Positions 1 to 13,862 are shown, numbered from the stretch's first letter. The stretch is DNA of 64,000 nucleotides from Biscogniauxia marginata (GCA_022695795.1 MU404087.1:62001-126000); one strand, 5' to 3'. Notes: generated from the sequence alone by a model not told the origin. Numbers and translations are program-made.

Positions 1-2906
1 CGTCCCTCTCATATACCTACTTACCTACCTACCTACCTTACCTACATGGACGACAACTCCGAGCACTCAAATCCCCCCCCCCTTTAAAGTATCACGGACC
101 ATGGTTGTGGCCCCATGCACCAAGCTTGTATAACCTACATAGTACTTTCTCGTATAAACAGATTAGAGCAGGTGGAGAGACCTTCCCTCTCTCTCCAGCG
201 CAACAACACATAATATTGGTACCCTTACCTACCTACACAAAGGAAATATATATATATCAAAAAGAAGTGAATCCATCCAGCCAAGTTATACCACCGAGCC
301 CTTGTCTCTGAATCTCGACCTCGACCTCGACTTCGATCAACCTTCACCTTAGGTTAGGTACCCAATCCCAGGCAAAGCAAGGCAGCCTAGCACATAAACA
401 GTACGACTTATCAATATATAGATAAACAGACAGATACCTACATAGACAGACAGAAAGGAAGAAAGAAACCATAATATAAAACCGACGAATTACCTTCGCC
501 ACATTATCACTACACGCAAAACACATGACCACGATCACGAGCCCCATCCCCATCCCCATCCCCCATTTGACACAAGCAGCATAGATAACACGAGCCCAGA
601 AATCAAGCAGCAAGCGTCAAGATTATAACCACCCCTCCCCCAATAGACCTAACCAGACTCGGTCCATAATGGCAATACATACATGTTTAGGTGACACGCA
701 GCAGCAGAAACTCGGTCTCAAGTCTTAGTTAACATGATTTAAACCGGTTACCCTTCTCAATTATCCTCGTATCTAAATCCACCAAACCCCCCACATAATG
801 ACTAACCCAAGGACCCCCTTCCTCCCCCATATAACAGATCGCAGTACAATAAAAAAAAAGGTCAGGATAAAATAGACGACCTGACAAGACGATGAAGCAC
901 TTCCCCCTCCGTCATCCTACCCAACCCAAAGAAAGCATTACATTATATTCCAAGCGGAATACACAATACCACGGCGCCACACACTCTTCCCTCAAACCCC
1001 CGAGGGTAAGTAGGTTCTTCAAATCCCTTTCTCTTCCTTACATTAGCTCAGCCCCTTTTACATAATTCTCCTCATCCAGAGTGTCCTATAGCAGTTAGCA
1101 TCTAGCCAGGTCGCATCCCCCTTACTATACATCCACATCATCATTTAAAAAAGTACACTCCACGGATGTATACGAGTAGCGGCGGAAAATGGCCAAAGGT
1201 ATGATAAAGTGGGATAAGAAAATACATAAAAACAAGGTAAGGCAGACTACTAACAGCAGACGACCGTGGAGGTCGGCACATCCTTGGTATCCTCTGGAGT
1301 TTGGTAGTTTTTTTTATGGCGAATTCTTGTTGTTTCCCTGGTTGAGTGACATCCTTCCAGTATCCAGACACGGGCATGTGTAGTGTAGTTTCGACCAAAA
1401 GGGTCTATCCTGGAAATATCTCCCTACTGACAAAATTCGTAGTCCCGGAAATTTGCATACCTTTTAGGGAGTGATGATGGGCTGAGAACGATAGAGCGCT
1501 GCTGACGACTGTGTATGGTAGGCCAAATTCTAGGAGAATAATGATCCGAACGCAGTCGTCTTCCAGTGGCAAATGAAATAGACCCAGGGTACTCCAGGTA
1601 ATAATCCAGACCAGATGCAACTAGCTGCAGTGATTAGTTGAAACAAACAGGCGCGAATGTCTTTTTAGAAGCTGCCGGGCTGGAGGAGGACCTTGGGACA
1701 TGGAATGCAAAGAATCACATATGCCCAGATTTGTCACGTGATAAAATGTGTAGAACATATGGAAGTTTCCGGGATGGAGGTATGGAAGTCTTACCATGAG
1801 TTTGTGGTCGGTTTGAATGATCAAGCTTTCTTGCCAATCTTATTCAGATTGATAATCCAAGGGAGATTTTCTCTATGGCAGAGATCCAGTTATGTGTAAC
1901 TTCTGGGTATCTGTAGATCCAATATCAAATGTGGCCTCCCTGGGATGTGTTCCATTCTTGGTCTGAAAAATCCATTGGGTCTCCATTGTGGTTTCCTGGG
2001 GTGACTGTCTCCATTTGGTAATGATTCATGGCCTTGCTCCATAGGGAAATCCAGGGGATGTAGTCTGTTTGTCAGTAGAAGCATGAGTGAGCAAGGTGTA
2101 AGATCCACGGCGGCAAATGCCAGGCAAGAAGAGTTAAGAGTTGTTGGGAAAATCCTTCGCAGAGGTTGGCATAGGTATATATACAATCCGTCCAGTGCTC
2201 ACCTTGCTGTCCGGATCGCAAGCCCTGTCTATTAGCAAAAATTCATTTCCAGCATCTCACCAAACTGCTCATCCACGACCGGCCATGGAACCTGAAAAAC
2301 CCCGGGAATTTGAACAGAAACAAGTAGCCACCCATTGGTGGGCTGGATCCGGACAGCAAAGTCGAGGTGGGAATAATCCTTGTAAGGATACTAACCGAGA
2401 TAATCTTCTTTTCCGTGCCAACCGCAAGACTGGATTGAGATGCGCAGCAAGAAAAATAAAGAAAAAAAAATTGAAACACTGATCTTTGCACGAAAACCAT
2501 CGCATAAACAGTGACCAGTCGGCTGGCCCAACCACCATGCAAGTCGTAACAATTCCACCGTACTAATGCGCCGTATCCATTCTGGTCAAAACAAAATCAT
2601 GTGCGGAATAATCGTATCAAGGTGGTCCATCATCCAGGTGAGGGATATATGATGACAATGGTCCAGGTCATAAGGTCCGGTAGCATTATTCAAAAAGTCG
2701 TGTACTTGCAACTCTGCAAGACTTGTTTGTCCGCAAAATTCAAAACCAGGTCTATCCTTTGGATTGTAAAAAATTATTCCGGAAGAGGGACCATGACTGC
2801 GTGCTGGAATCCAAATCCCCGGGGGTATGAAACAAACAGGAAGAATCACAGGGAAGAACTCCATCTTCCAAAGATCAGGACTCCGTAACGGCGCCTCGGC
2901 GGACTA
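1..2906. other. Intergenic, no gene supported
   Basis: No reading frame here has family motifs, splice structure or protein-like composition that I can defend. The first 50 bases and several later places carry short CTAC/TACC tetranucleotide runs. The right part is the 3' flank of the RfeG-like gene, which is transcribed leftwards and ends at 2907. Short open frames occur on both strands (longest about 110 codons), as expected by chance. Confidence 0.5.
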
Positions 2907-4298
2907 TTACCGACCAGAACGGTGTGCGCGGTGCCCATGCCTCGAATCGGTGTGGCGGTCGACGCTGTCCCGGTCACGTTGTCTCGCTGATGATCCACTA
3001 GTCGGTAGTTGAGCACTGGCTACCGTTGGTGAGGTACGGGAAGGGGCAAGGGTGTTCTCATACTGTTGATCTTGGGCTGAGGGATAGGGCGCTGTGCCTG
3101 CTGGAGACCCTAAGCAATCAGAAAAGACACGTCAGATGGTATTTAAGAACCTCTGGTGTACGCACCACGTCCGTAGAATGAATCTATCGGTTGAACGGAG
3201 GCTGCAGGATAAGGGGCATTGGCAGGCGAAGGGTTCTGGGAGTAGTATGAGCCGCCGGATCCAGCAGTTGGATAAACCGGCGAGGCAGTAGGTCCTGAAG
3301 TGGCATAAGTAGTTCTACTGGCTGGCATGGAAGTAACGGGCACTCCTCTTTGGTCTCTGAGATCTCTCGGGTCACCCCTTGGGTCCCTCGAGTCCCTGGA
3401 AGCCGCGTAGGGATCATTGGCATACATGACCTGCGGCGGGTCTGCCGATGTCCGCGCCCTCGAGTCTGCGCCAACAAGCTGGTATGGAGGGTCCTGGCCG
3501 GCCTGGCCAACAAATCCTGATCCTGGCATGGGATGTCCTGACGGGTAAGATGACGGGTTCGCGGATGGCGATGCAAACTGTGCCTGCTGGGCAGAAAAGC
3601 CCTGTTGAGCGTAGCTAGGTTGAGATCCATATTGCTGGGGAGGGAAACCAGAAGCTCCTGTATAGTTGCCCGAGCCAGTGCCAGGGTATCTTGGACCACC
3701 GTCGTAAGGATCCCGACTGCCATCCGCCGACTGGAACCCACTTTCCGTTGGGCCGTAGTACTGGCGCGACTGGTGCGTATCCGAATTGCGGTACTGGACT
3801 GTAGGGGAGTTAGACGATCTGCTATACACGCCGTTCGAATCTCTCGAGGCAATGGTACCTCCGGCGGTGTTATTACGACTCGCCGATTGCTGCCGCCTTT
3901 CTTGATCCCACCGCGCAGAATCTGCCTTCAAGTCTTCGATCATGGCCTGTCGTAGATTCGGGTTAACGAGCTGCAATGCCGGCGCCGCATGGGGACGAGA
4001 CTCACTGTTGTTAGGTTGCGATATGCGTTTATGTAATAACCCTGAATGATCTGGCCGCTTGCAGGATTCTGCGAACGCAGGAGACCATCGTCAGCACTGA
4101 GCTGCGCTCACGTCAACAAACCAAGACCAGTCATACCTCGTAGTTTCCAGGACGGACGAGAGCATCGTTTCCGAGATAACGACAGATATCGGCCGTGATA
4201 ACTTCACGGTCGATACCGTCTCTCGGGACGAAGTATTCATTTTGACGATTCTGCTGAGGCATACCGGCGGACCCAGACGCTGCTGGTCTTCTAGACAT
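2907..4298 (-). CDS. RfeG-like nuclear/regulatory protein, four exons
   Basis: Exons on the minus strand are 4137-4298, 4006-4068, 3166-3946 and 2907-3109, giving 402 residues. Introns are 68, 59 and 56 nt; donors are GTATGA, GTGAGT and GTGCGT, and GCTGAC or CTGAC branch points are visible in the first and third. The N-terminal ~95 residues carry the conserved fungal block: YFVPRDGIDREVITADICRY (about 22-41), then GNDALVRPG, GYYINAYRNLTT and MIEDLKADSARWD across the exon joins. The remainder is low complexity, rich in Pro, Gln, Ser, Gly and Tyr, with RDPRG/RDLRDQRG repeats, and ends in a His/Arg/Asp/Ser-rich tail. This block matches the Aspergillus protein annotated as transcription factor RfeG; I have no direct evidence for DNA binding. 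Splice choices restore the conserved block without stops and the total is a multiple of three. The start ATG at 4298 is the only one before the conserved region. A long pyrimidine-rich leader region lies upstream. Confidence 0.85.
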
Positions 4299-7200
4299 GA
4301 TGTGTATGTGTGCGTTTACGTGGAAACGAGGCTGGCGACACGCAGAATATTACGAGGAGGAGGAGGGAAGTCAAAAGAATAATATTAGGAAGTGTCGGGG
4401 GGGAGAAAGGGACAAAAATGGTGGATAAAAGGTAGAAGAACGGGAAGCCGAAAGGTCCTGAAGAAGGTGGGTGGAGGAGAGGAGAAAAGGACTGCGGTTT
4501 GGGTTGTGGGTCTCGCTTGGAATGGGAGCCCGTGGACAGGGAGTCAGTCCTACCCTAGGCTGTAGCTCGATGGCTGTCGCTTTCAAGGAACTGTCAGGAC
4601 ACAGTGGCGGCAAACCAGGTGGCCGAACAGGGTGGTTAGTGTCGGTGGCTTGGGGGGGTTCAGAGTCCAATCCTTAACAGGTGGCAACTCTGGTGACTTG
4701 ACTTGCCGGGCCACAAACGCCGGAGATAGGTAGGGGGCAGAGGAAAGACAGAAGTAGCCTTGGCGATGACACCGTGATATGGTGCTGCTGGCCCGCGGTG
4801 TGTGTGTGTGTGAGTAAGCTAGGTATTTGTTGGGGGTAGGGAGGGAGGGCGCGAGATGGCAGTTCCCTCAGCGTTCTTGGGTGACCGCCTGTGACTTGAC
4901 GGTCAGGTGAAGGGCAGAGAAGCGCCAATGAGAGAGGCTGCGTGCCAAGGCGGTGGAGCAGTATCACTGTATCAGAGGGGTGCGTGGGAGCGCGTGGTTG
5001 GCTGGAAAGGCCCGTTATGCGAGGGCAATATGGGAAGAGGAGCGTCCAAGGGGACAGCGAATCGAGTGGCTCACAAAGAGCAGGACCCTGGCAGGGTAGC
5101 GCGGAGCCTGCAGCTGGGGGAGACCACTGGCGTGAGGTCTGCAGGCGGGTCTGACGCACAGAGGCTGCGGCTCGATCAAAACGGAAGAGATGGTTAGGAC
5201 GCGAAGAGGCGAGAAGCCCAACAACAGGTCGACGAGGCAAGGCAGGTCCGAAAAGCTGGGAATGATCGTCCGCGGCAGGAGAACCGTACGCAGGAAGCAG
5301 GAGCAGACGCGCAGGAGATGGGGATGCTATATGCTATGTATTGCGAGCCTCGAGGTTGTTGATAAGGATGAGGAGGGGGGCAAAAAAGGAGGGGGGGAAA
5401 TAGAGACTGAAAATGGAAAATTCCCCTCCAAATCCAGGCAGTCAATCGATCCAGGTCGAGAGCGGGAGTGCGACAAGGGGGGTCCCCTGAAAGGAGCGTG
5501 GCTAGTGCGCTCGTAGGAGGGTATCTCCGCTGCCGGGGTCGCCTAGGAGGTGTGTGGTAGGGACTGCCTTGAACTGCTTGACTGTAACGGGTGGCTGGTG
5601 CGCTCCGCCCCGCTCACTGGCTGAAAAAAAAACTCCACCCTAAAAAGAGATGGATGAGAATTTTGAATGCACTGCGTTCCCCAGACCAAGTTGATTGATG
5701 GCCACTTTGCAATTCCTTTTTTTCTTTTTCTCTCCCTGTGTTGGCAAACTTGTCGTTGCTTTTCTTTGTTTTGTTTATCTTTCCCCCTATTTTTATTTCA
5801 TTTTAATTTGTTCTTGGTAATGCTTGGTATATGGAAACCGTTTGAAGGCGAAACGAAGAGAGTCCCCTAATAATAAGCCGTGGACATTCCTCAACGAGCT
5901 GACCGAGGAACCGCCTAGGCGTGGTGCGGCTTGATTGGACTCGAGCGCCGTCGGTGGAGACAAGACAAAAAAGCGCGGTAGCGGCCGTGACAGGAATTTG
6001 GGTATAATAGCAATCGGAATATTGAACGGGCACGGATTCCGTCTTCGGTGAACTATTGGGCAAACCCTAGGTCGGTCTGGATCCGGCTGGAATCGATTGA
6101 GATGATTTTGCACCTTTGACAAACGCTCTTTGCTCGGTTCTGCTCTCCTTTATTTGCTTCTTATTTTCGCATCGCAAATGGACACCCGACTTGGCGCACT
6201 GCTAGCTAAAGTACTCAAGAGATAGGTGACGGTTGCGATTTATTTTCGCCCGAGATCAATTTACGGGCCTTTCGATGAAAGAGGAAGGGGATGGACGGTC
6301 TTCCTATTATAATGGTGTCCTGTCCACCCGATAGAATCGGGACCCGACCCGATGACTATTGTTGTTGATTGTCCATTGATGAAACGGCACGGCATCAAAC
6401 TTGTATTGCCGTGTCGTTCCACTTGGTCTCGTTTGCCAACCTTGTTGATACCCTATCGACCAAGGACTTCCCTGGCTAGCATGGGCAGACAAAAGAAACC
6501 TTAGGCCAGCAACAGGTAGGTTGGTTTTACAAGCCACCTGGAAACGGGCATTGGTCGCATCGTCTCTTCACGACGGCACCGCAATTTGTCGTCATTGAGC
6601 AGAACTCTTAATCTAGTCGGTGGTAGACAGTCACAAGACAGACGCATAGGAAAATGGGACCCTCCACCCATAAACTGGCTCCATCTGCTCGAAGCGATGA
6701 TTCAGAAGGCCGAACAGGGACTATGCGGTCATAACGAGGCATATAGAACGTGACACTGTGAAAAGAACCACGGCATAACACACTGCTTAATGAAAAGAAG
6801 TACGATTGATCATAGTGAGTCTGAGTGAGTGGGTGGACTGATGGATGCCCACTTTCGACCGTTGGGTATCAATGCGCCTCAGCCTGACTAGCATTATTAT
6901 TATTGCTATTATTTTGTTCTGGCCTCACGTTGGGTGCCCAAGTCGGGGGGCTAGTCAGTTGCCCAATCATCTTTGACTCGGTTCTTATCCTTGTGACATG
7001 ATGGGAATGACGGTGACGGATATTTGGCAAGCAGAGAAGGCGACTAGACAGTTGCGTTGCTTTGCGACACCACCTACTTCGAACTAGGGTAGTTCTTATG
7101 CTGTCGTACCTGTCAAACTGCACTAGAAGTAATGGATTAGGCGGTCATATGTAGAGCATGTCCATCGTAGTAATAGCCCAGCCTACCTGCGGGAGGAATC

Positions 7201-7847
7201 GCGTGTAACACAGGCTTAAGCCGCTCCAGCCTTCCGGCGTCTATTCTAAGATTGTCATGCGCCCTATCATATATCCTCGATGTGCTTTCGTGAGACTCAT
7301 CGCTTACGAAGGGTTCCCGCTAGTTTTCATAGTTTATCGTGTAACCATAATACCAAAACTCCCCTCTTGGTACCGTGGAAAAGGGGGGGTTCGATGAAAG
7401 ACAGTAATATAGTAAGGTAGGTATAGTTGCTGCATCTGCGGGCCGGACGCAACCTCAAGGCTCCGCAAGGCCAATATTGACTACCCGCGTCTTTCTGTAC
7501 GTCTGTAGCCCTGTAGACCGACACTTACTTAGTGTACTGAATCAACCACGCTTACATGCGTTGTTCCTGGATATCTGGAACAACATCAATTACTCTCCGC
7601 CATTCCGGACATCGTGGCGACGGTAGACTGAGCGCATCAGCGTCAGTCGTTGCTGACTTGCTCTGGCTGGGGCTAAATCCCGTGGGTCATAGAAGACGCG
7701 CAGAAGGGCAGCAATGTTGATCGTCACGTCTGACTATTGGAATGATGACCGTTCGATCTGAGCCCGATCTGACGAGGCGGTTAGATGAAAGCAGGGACTA
7801 GTGGACGGCGACGTGTGTAGTGGCCGCTTTGGGAGACACCATGCTTC
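4299..7847. other. Intergenic/long 5' leader region
   Basis: The part from 4300 to about 5650 is purine-rich on the plus strand, that is CT-rich in the sense of the RfeG-like gene. It contains a GT run near 4797-4814 and is probably its promoter and long 5' leader. Open frames here (for example 4674-5240 minus, 188 codons) are low-complexity and lack any family signature. From 5650 to 7847 I see nothing assignable; this is the 3' flank of the polymerase eta gene. Confidence 0.5.
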
Positions 7848-9871
7848 TCATCCAAACTTTAACTTGCTCTGTCCATGCTCTAGCTTACGACTACCGCCTC
7901 GCGAGAGTTTCTTTGATGCGGATGCTGCAGGGGCACGTTTTTGGTCGCGTGGGACTGCCACCTGGTTAGCGAATGTCGACTTGCCACGTTCTTCGTCCTG
8001 AAGGTCTTTAGCGATATGCCAATCAAGATGGTTCTGTAATGCCTCGGCGTTCTCGAGCTCTGTGTCGCAACGCGGACACTGGTGATCCGTGATTGGTGCC
8101 CGGCGACTCCGTGAGTCGCTCCCCGGATCTTCCCTTGTATCATCCCGCCGCTGTCCAGTATCTCCCCTAGCATCGAGTTCCCCTACCTCGCCATCCCCAC
8201 GCAAGCATGTTCCCCTTTTTGGAAAGAAGTGCTGGATACTAGGGTTATCAACGCGTCGTTTCTTCCCTGGCGGTTCGCGTGCAGATGATTCCATCGAATC
8301 CTCTTTAGGGGCTAAGTTGGATCCCCGTGCTTCGTCTCCCCTTAATAAAAACGCACCTATACCCATGTTGCCAGAAACACCATCTTCAAACCCCCCAACG
8401 CTCAAGCTAAGGTTGGCGCAAGGCCAAACTTTACCATCTAAAATAATCTGGTTAAGGAGGTTTTTGGCGAGGCCGAACAAGGTGGCCTCATCAAGCGTTT
8501 TACCTTGCGGGATAGTGCTGGACCGCGAGCGGGTCTGACTAGTATCATGGCGATGATGCAAGTTGATAGTCTTTGGGCGCCGCTTATTCTCGAGAACACC
8601 CTCTTCTACTAACCGTGAGAAAATATCAGCCGTAAAGATTCTAAGCCATTTGACCGCCTGATCTGAGTTGTTGATGCTTGGCCTGAAGGACTTAGCCGAG
8701 AGCATAGATTTGATTTGAGTTCTCGAATTGACCTCGCTCGAGTCAATACCACGGATTATGTTGTAAAGCCAAAATCCCGATTCATCGCCCAACTTTAGTT
8801 TCATTTGCTCGATAGGCACCAAAAGCAAATCTTTGACAGATTCCGTATGGAAAGTCGACACTACTTGGTCGCCAAGCTTGCCCCCAAGATTCCGAATTTT
8901 AGTGAACTTCATATCCGATAGGAAATGGTGCACGGCCCGATTCCGTATAACTGTCTGCTGGTTGGGCTTCTTGTGTCCGGAGCCCAACTTGCTAAGCATC
9001 TTATTACTCGCTATTCCCGCAGAGCATGTATAGCGTAGCGTCCGACGAATCTCAGCTCGTATATCTCGGACTATCTCTGACCCAATGAGGATGGCTACAT
9101 CATCCCAGTCAGGGTCATCGGCCTCAGCATCGGCATCGTCAAGATCCACTAGGGCATCAGCCTTCCAGTCGAGAGCGGTCACCGGAGGGGCCGGTAGATT
9201 CTCCGTTGGGTCGTCGTAGGGGGGAGGGTCGGCAAGATCTGGAAATCTTTGTAGCAGGATTGAGTGGACGTGTGCAGAAAGGTCTAGAAAAACCTCGTCT
9301 ACACTTGCCTTCTCGACCTTCTGCATATTTGGGGGAAGATTCTCTTTGATCAACGCGAGAATCTTCCTCGACTGAAGCCTGTAGGGGTCGAGTGAGACCT
9401 TGTGTGTCCCAATATGAGACGCCGCGTCGTCATGATAAGCCCATTTCTCGTCACCTTCCTTCCAGGTAGCAACATGCTGGGCGATAAGCTGCGGGCACAG
9501 CTTCTTTGCATCAGCCACGGTGCAATGCCGCCCGATGCCAAACTCCCTAGCGGGATAGTTGACAGCAATCAGGCCTTGCCTATGAAGTAGGTGAGCCAAT
9601 GACGAACGGACAGGCACGAGGGGGGAGGAGATGTAGATGATAAGGTACCATACCATTGTTGAACAGCTAGGGGTTGGTCCTCGGGTGTGCCCAGACGGAC
9701 CATTTCACATTGAGCATAGAAAGCATCGAGATCGATGTGAGCAACGACGCGCAGCGGAGATGACGTAGAGTAAGAAGCCAGCAGATTCAAGTGTCGGTAC
9801 GTGAACTGTGACCTGGGCCGCCCCGAGCCGTGAACAGGTGACGATATCTGAAAAGGAGGGGAGGAAGACAT
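7848..9871 (-). CDS. RAD30: DNA polymerase eta (Y-family translesion polymerase)
   Basis: Exons are 9654-9871 and 7848-9579, separated by a 74-nt intron with a GTATGG donor and a TTCATAG acceptor; the product is 649 residues. It copies past UV-type lesions such as cyclobutane dimers in the nucleus. The first catalytic motif IDLDAFYAQCE has metal-binding D47 and D49. The second, SVDEVFLDL, supplies D167 and E168. NYPAREFGI (80-88) is the typical fingers/palm segment, and a little-finger region follows to about residue 440. A UBZ ubiquitin-binding zinc finger is visible near the C terminus: C574, C577, H590 and H594, with D592 conserved. The chain ends in a basic tail without a canonical two-aromatic PCNA-binding box. 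The splice join restores QQWQGLIAVNYPAR exactly. An acidic DDADAEADDPDWDD stretch sits between palm motifs, where fungal orthologues also vary. Nothing suggests inactivation. Confidence 0.95.
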
Positions 9872-12274
9872 TCTAGGTCAGGTATCGTGGTTCTAGGATG
9901 GTTCCTAATGTAGAGAAGATTCACGAAGTAGGGAGGTGGGGACGGGGAGGGGACTGGAGGAGCAGCAGTGTTCACTCTGCTAAAATCATGATTGGAGGAA
10001 GAAACATTGGAGACAGGAACGACTGGGACAGCATCGGCGCCGGGTGGGTTACGGTGGAAATCCAGGTTCGGAGCGGATGCTATAAAAATGCTGGCCCCGT
10101 GTAGGAGGTAGGACTGAAGACGGGAGTCGCAAAGGCCCCGGGCTTTTGGTGTTCGGGGGGGAATGAACGCGCTACACCACGCGCCACGCGTGAGCAGCCG
10201 TCATTCCATCCCGTCGGGTCTGACATAAAAGTGGGGATACCAAATGCTAAGACGGGATGGTGCTATTTAGTAGGTACCTAGGTACACTTCCCACGTCTTC
10301 TTCCAATAGAACTTGCATGTATCCACCGGCAAGAGGTGGCTGATATATGGTGGTATATGGTGGACTATCAGGCACTCAAATTCACGAATCCATTGTTTAT
10401 AGTTTTAGGATCGTTTGATAAGAAACTGTTCTCCATGTCCCTCGAAATATCCTGTTCCTGCCGACCTGTCGAAGCTAGGATACCTAAGGAAGTAAATCGA
10501 GTATATGCATCCAACTCGTCAAAGCAGCCAGGTTATAATATTCACAGTCAACATTCGTCGCTGATGATAATTTGAGCATACTGAAACATGCAGTTTAATC
10601 CAAATGCTCAATCTGTCTTGTAGGGATGAAATTCCGAGTTGGCTTGTCAGGATAGTACCTATAGATTGACCTTAGTAAGTTGTCTGGGTGGGAAGCATCA
10701 AAGTGATTTCGTGACGGAAAAGGGGTCTGCCGCCTCTCCTTCGGGTAAGCTTCCGGCGGCGCCTTAGGGAGAGCATGAAAGCATCCCGCGTCCATGTCAC
10801 CGGCAACTTCCCCGGTGGCAACACACACACACACACACACATTAACACGCACATACATTAACACGCACACACACACCCTACGGCCTGTAAATAGCTGTAA
10901 GAATCTTCATGCCGGGTTTGGATAGAAACCAGGCCGTCGGGTCGTCAGCGTCGAGGCGGAATGCTGTTGCAGCAATATGCAAAACGCTGCTCGGCCAGGT
11001 GGCCCTATATGTTTATTAGTCACCCTGCCGCGACAGACATCGTCGGGTGCGAGAACACTACTATATTAATTGCTTACTTCATGTAAGCAGGGTAAACTGA
11101 CTTTGACCACATTAATGGCAAAGTTTTGCCTATTCCTGCCTGTCGCAATTCCCGACTACACGGCCGCCGTCAGACAAGTTCTCAGTCAGGGAGCGTGGAG
11201 TAATACGCGATGAACGTTTTCTTTTTTTTTCTAAGACAGCGGCCCTTTTCCGTCAGTCTTCTGTCTACTAGAGCCTCAATGTTTCACTCGTAGCAATTCT
11301 TAGTCCACTTTGGCGGTAATTGACGTGCCACCTACGTCAATTTTGTCCCCTCGAATCTGTACGCGTCTTAGACGATCATACAAGCTTTGGAGGAAGCACC
11401 GTCGTATTGGAATGTGGATGCAGTGATATTTTAGGGGCTGCGAGGGTGGCTGATAGTGCGGGGAGCATATACCTGCAGAGCTTGGGAAGATCCTTCTTGA
11501 TGTATTCTGTTCTTTTTTTCTTCTTCTATTTCCTGAGTGCAAGTGTTCGGACGAAATCTATAGCTTCCAAATCTATGCGTCTCGGTAAGATTGATAATAC
11601 ACTTTCTCTTTGGAGGAAGGGCGACAAGAATAGCACATTCTGTCAGAAGAGGCGAGAAACCCCCTGCTCACAGCGCGCTGGTTGGCAGAACGTCAAGACT
11701 GTCACATCTATTAGAGGCCATACAGGGGGGGTCGGCCGGCTCAACCAATACCACCATAGCTACATAAGACATTTGGAGACACTTGGTGTACCCCTGAAGA
11801 GACAGCATTCAGATTACCACCAAAATGGAGACTCATTCACACAGTTATGTTTCACGGGAAATACCGGCATCGTCTAGGATGGACTAAGAACTATACGGTT
11901 CTTATTTATCCCGTGCGATCATTACTTATGTAGTAGCTCGGCTACACCTTTGGTGTGTTAGGTCTAAATCTGGTAGCTCCCACACCATGCTAACTTGCCT
12001 GAGATTCGATGATGCAGACCTAAATATAGCCTATACTAGAAAAGAGTGAAGAGGGTTACCAAGCCTAATACCTCAGCTTAGGGCCAATGGTCAGCTAGGT
12101 TTATTAGTCAGTTTCTTACTATTTTATGACTAGGTCGCTTAACATGGGAAGGGTAGCCCAGATCCGTATATAGGATACTTCTCGAACGGGAATCACTTTC
12201 ATCGTAACCTTCATGTCGGCCATATATATACCATATAGCTTATTAGAATCACGGTGATCAGGCTAGAGAAGTTG
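9872..12274. other. Intergenic, promoter side of polymerase eta
   Basis: No supported gene. The first few hundred bases are presumably the polymerase eta promoter. A CA-dinucleotide repeat lies at 10819-10877 and one copy of a recurrent 10-bp palindrome at 10275-10284. An open frame at 11320-11877 (plus, 185 codons) has no recognisable motif or codon signature and I do not call it. Confidence 0.45.
10819..10877. repeat. CA microsatellite with duplicated unit
   Basis: About ten AC units are followed by two copies of ATTAACACGCAC and a second shorter AC run. It is a simple-sequence repeat in intergenic DNA. Confidence 0.85.
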
Positions 12275-13862
12275 TTATTGGGTATATCCTATCTCCTCGG
12301 AGGAGTTGTGGCAACAGAATTTGGGGGAAAACTTAGCTCTCGCCGAGACCATTCTTGAGCAACCGGCGATGCAGAGGGTTGTTAGGAGATACTCCCGCTC
12401 AATCCACACCATGAGATCAGAGAGTGGACTTGCAGGTCCTATCTCCGGCGTGAGGCTCTGTCGGTACGGGACTTTGAAATATTTCAGCACTTTTAGTCAA
12501 AACAAGTTCTGATTCGACCGTGATAATTCCTCCAATGGGAATAATCGTGCCTAACGAGACATAGTAGATCCAAGTTACTTGGATACTATCCAGAAAGAGA
12601 AAGTTGGTCATGGAAGCCCAGGGAATTCGACGTCGACCTCAAGTTTGGATAGTGTCCTGAACCTACCCAAAGAGGCTGGTTTGGAAAACCCGTATGATTC
12701 ATAGGCTTGGCTGAGTGACAGGAGCGTATCGTGATACGGTCCGTCGAGCTAGGCTACTCGAGAGATCATTCGGGCGTGCACTCCGCTTCTTATCCTATGA
12801 TACAGGACCCGGATAGTGTCGAAACTAGTCCCAAGAGCGGTGTGATCAGACCATTATCTGAAATTTCTCGCCGGCATGGGCAAAGATCCGGCCGTTGCCT
12901 TAATTTGCCTTGTCCATAATGCAGGACTGCCTGCATACAGCCGAGTCTGTCCCGCCATTCAGGATCTGGTCATGATATCAGCATCACCATCATCCAGAGA
13001 GTCGGGTCCCCTATATTCGTCATCCAAACTTGACGTCTGCCTTCGGCAGCGCTAAACAAGCATGTAAATAAGATTAAGAGCCTCATTGATAGGGTGCCCT
13101 TCTCAACATCTCCTAGGAGTTATCCAAAGCATATGGAAAGATTGTGCCTTCACCCAAGATAGGGGCCTCATTGGCAGACAGATGTCCCGATGTAGATTCC
13201 CAACCGGTCCCTGGAAGTCTTGTCATCCGGACCGGCCAGTCTCTCGATTCTATTGGGCAATGTGTGCTCGTCGGCGAATAGGGTACCAGGAAATCATCCT
13301 TGACAACGTTGGGAATATACGAGACAAAGCCCTCGCAGAACCCCTATTGGCCCCCATCACTCTGTAATATTGTCGTAGGTCTTGGTATGAGGGAAATATG
13401 ATCAAAGGTTGCGGCTCTGCAGAATTTCAGTGCTTCTGGGATCATCTCATAGGGGTTGCCAAGTGCTGGATGGAATCTCAAGGAGAAAAATGCGGCTCTG
13501 ATATGTCAACAGTGATGCCTACCCATCATAGTCACCCTTTCTGTGTATAAGAAGATCAGCTTCTGTCGCATGAAATATGCTTTCTCGAGACTTAGATAGA
13601 AGCCCATAGGGACATAAATATAATCAGTATAGGCGTATATTCTTCGCATCGTCAGACTTCTCGAACAGTTCTTCTCCACGAACTGCCCATCCTCCTGAGC
13701 TATCCGAAAAGGCGATTGCTCCAATTCCAACACGATGTATGGATACCTGTTCAACCTAGACCGAGTTAACTGACCAAGCCCGTAGGAATTCCCGTGATCA
13801 TTCTCCAGAGGTCCAATCCGATGAATACGGACCACCGCCAGACAACGCCGCCAGCGATACAC
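12275..13862 (-). pseudogene. Candidate decayed gene, product unknown
   Basis: On the minus strand one frame runs from 13862 to about 13110 (roughly 250 codons) with only three stops, at 13506, 13344 and 13113; chance would give about 12. It has protein-like segments such as RFHPALGNPYEMIPEAL. A second frame takes over from about 13040 to 12275. It includes DDEYRGPDSLDDGDADIM and VWIEREYLLTTLCIAGCSRM and has about seven stops. A third frame at 12417-12611 encodes a hydrophobic stretch (WIYYVSLGTIIPIGGII) that could be a membrane segment. The frame changes and nonsense codons suggest a pseudogene with insertions or deletions. I recognise no family. The Cys-rich frame on the opposite strand overlaps the upstream part, so at most one of the two is the real ancestor there. 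Confidence 0.35.

Noticed and set aside
3184..3852. 222-codon minus frame
   Set aside because: It is another frame of exon 3 of the RfeG-like gene.
4674..5240. 188-codon minus frame
   Set aside because: It lies in the CT-rich leader of the RfeG-like gene, with low-complexity Pro/Ser/Leu composition and no motif.
11320..11877. 185-codon plus frame
   Set aside because: No domain, poor start context and heterogeneous composition. Probably chance.
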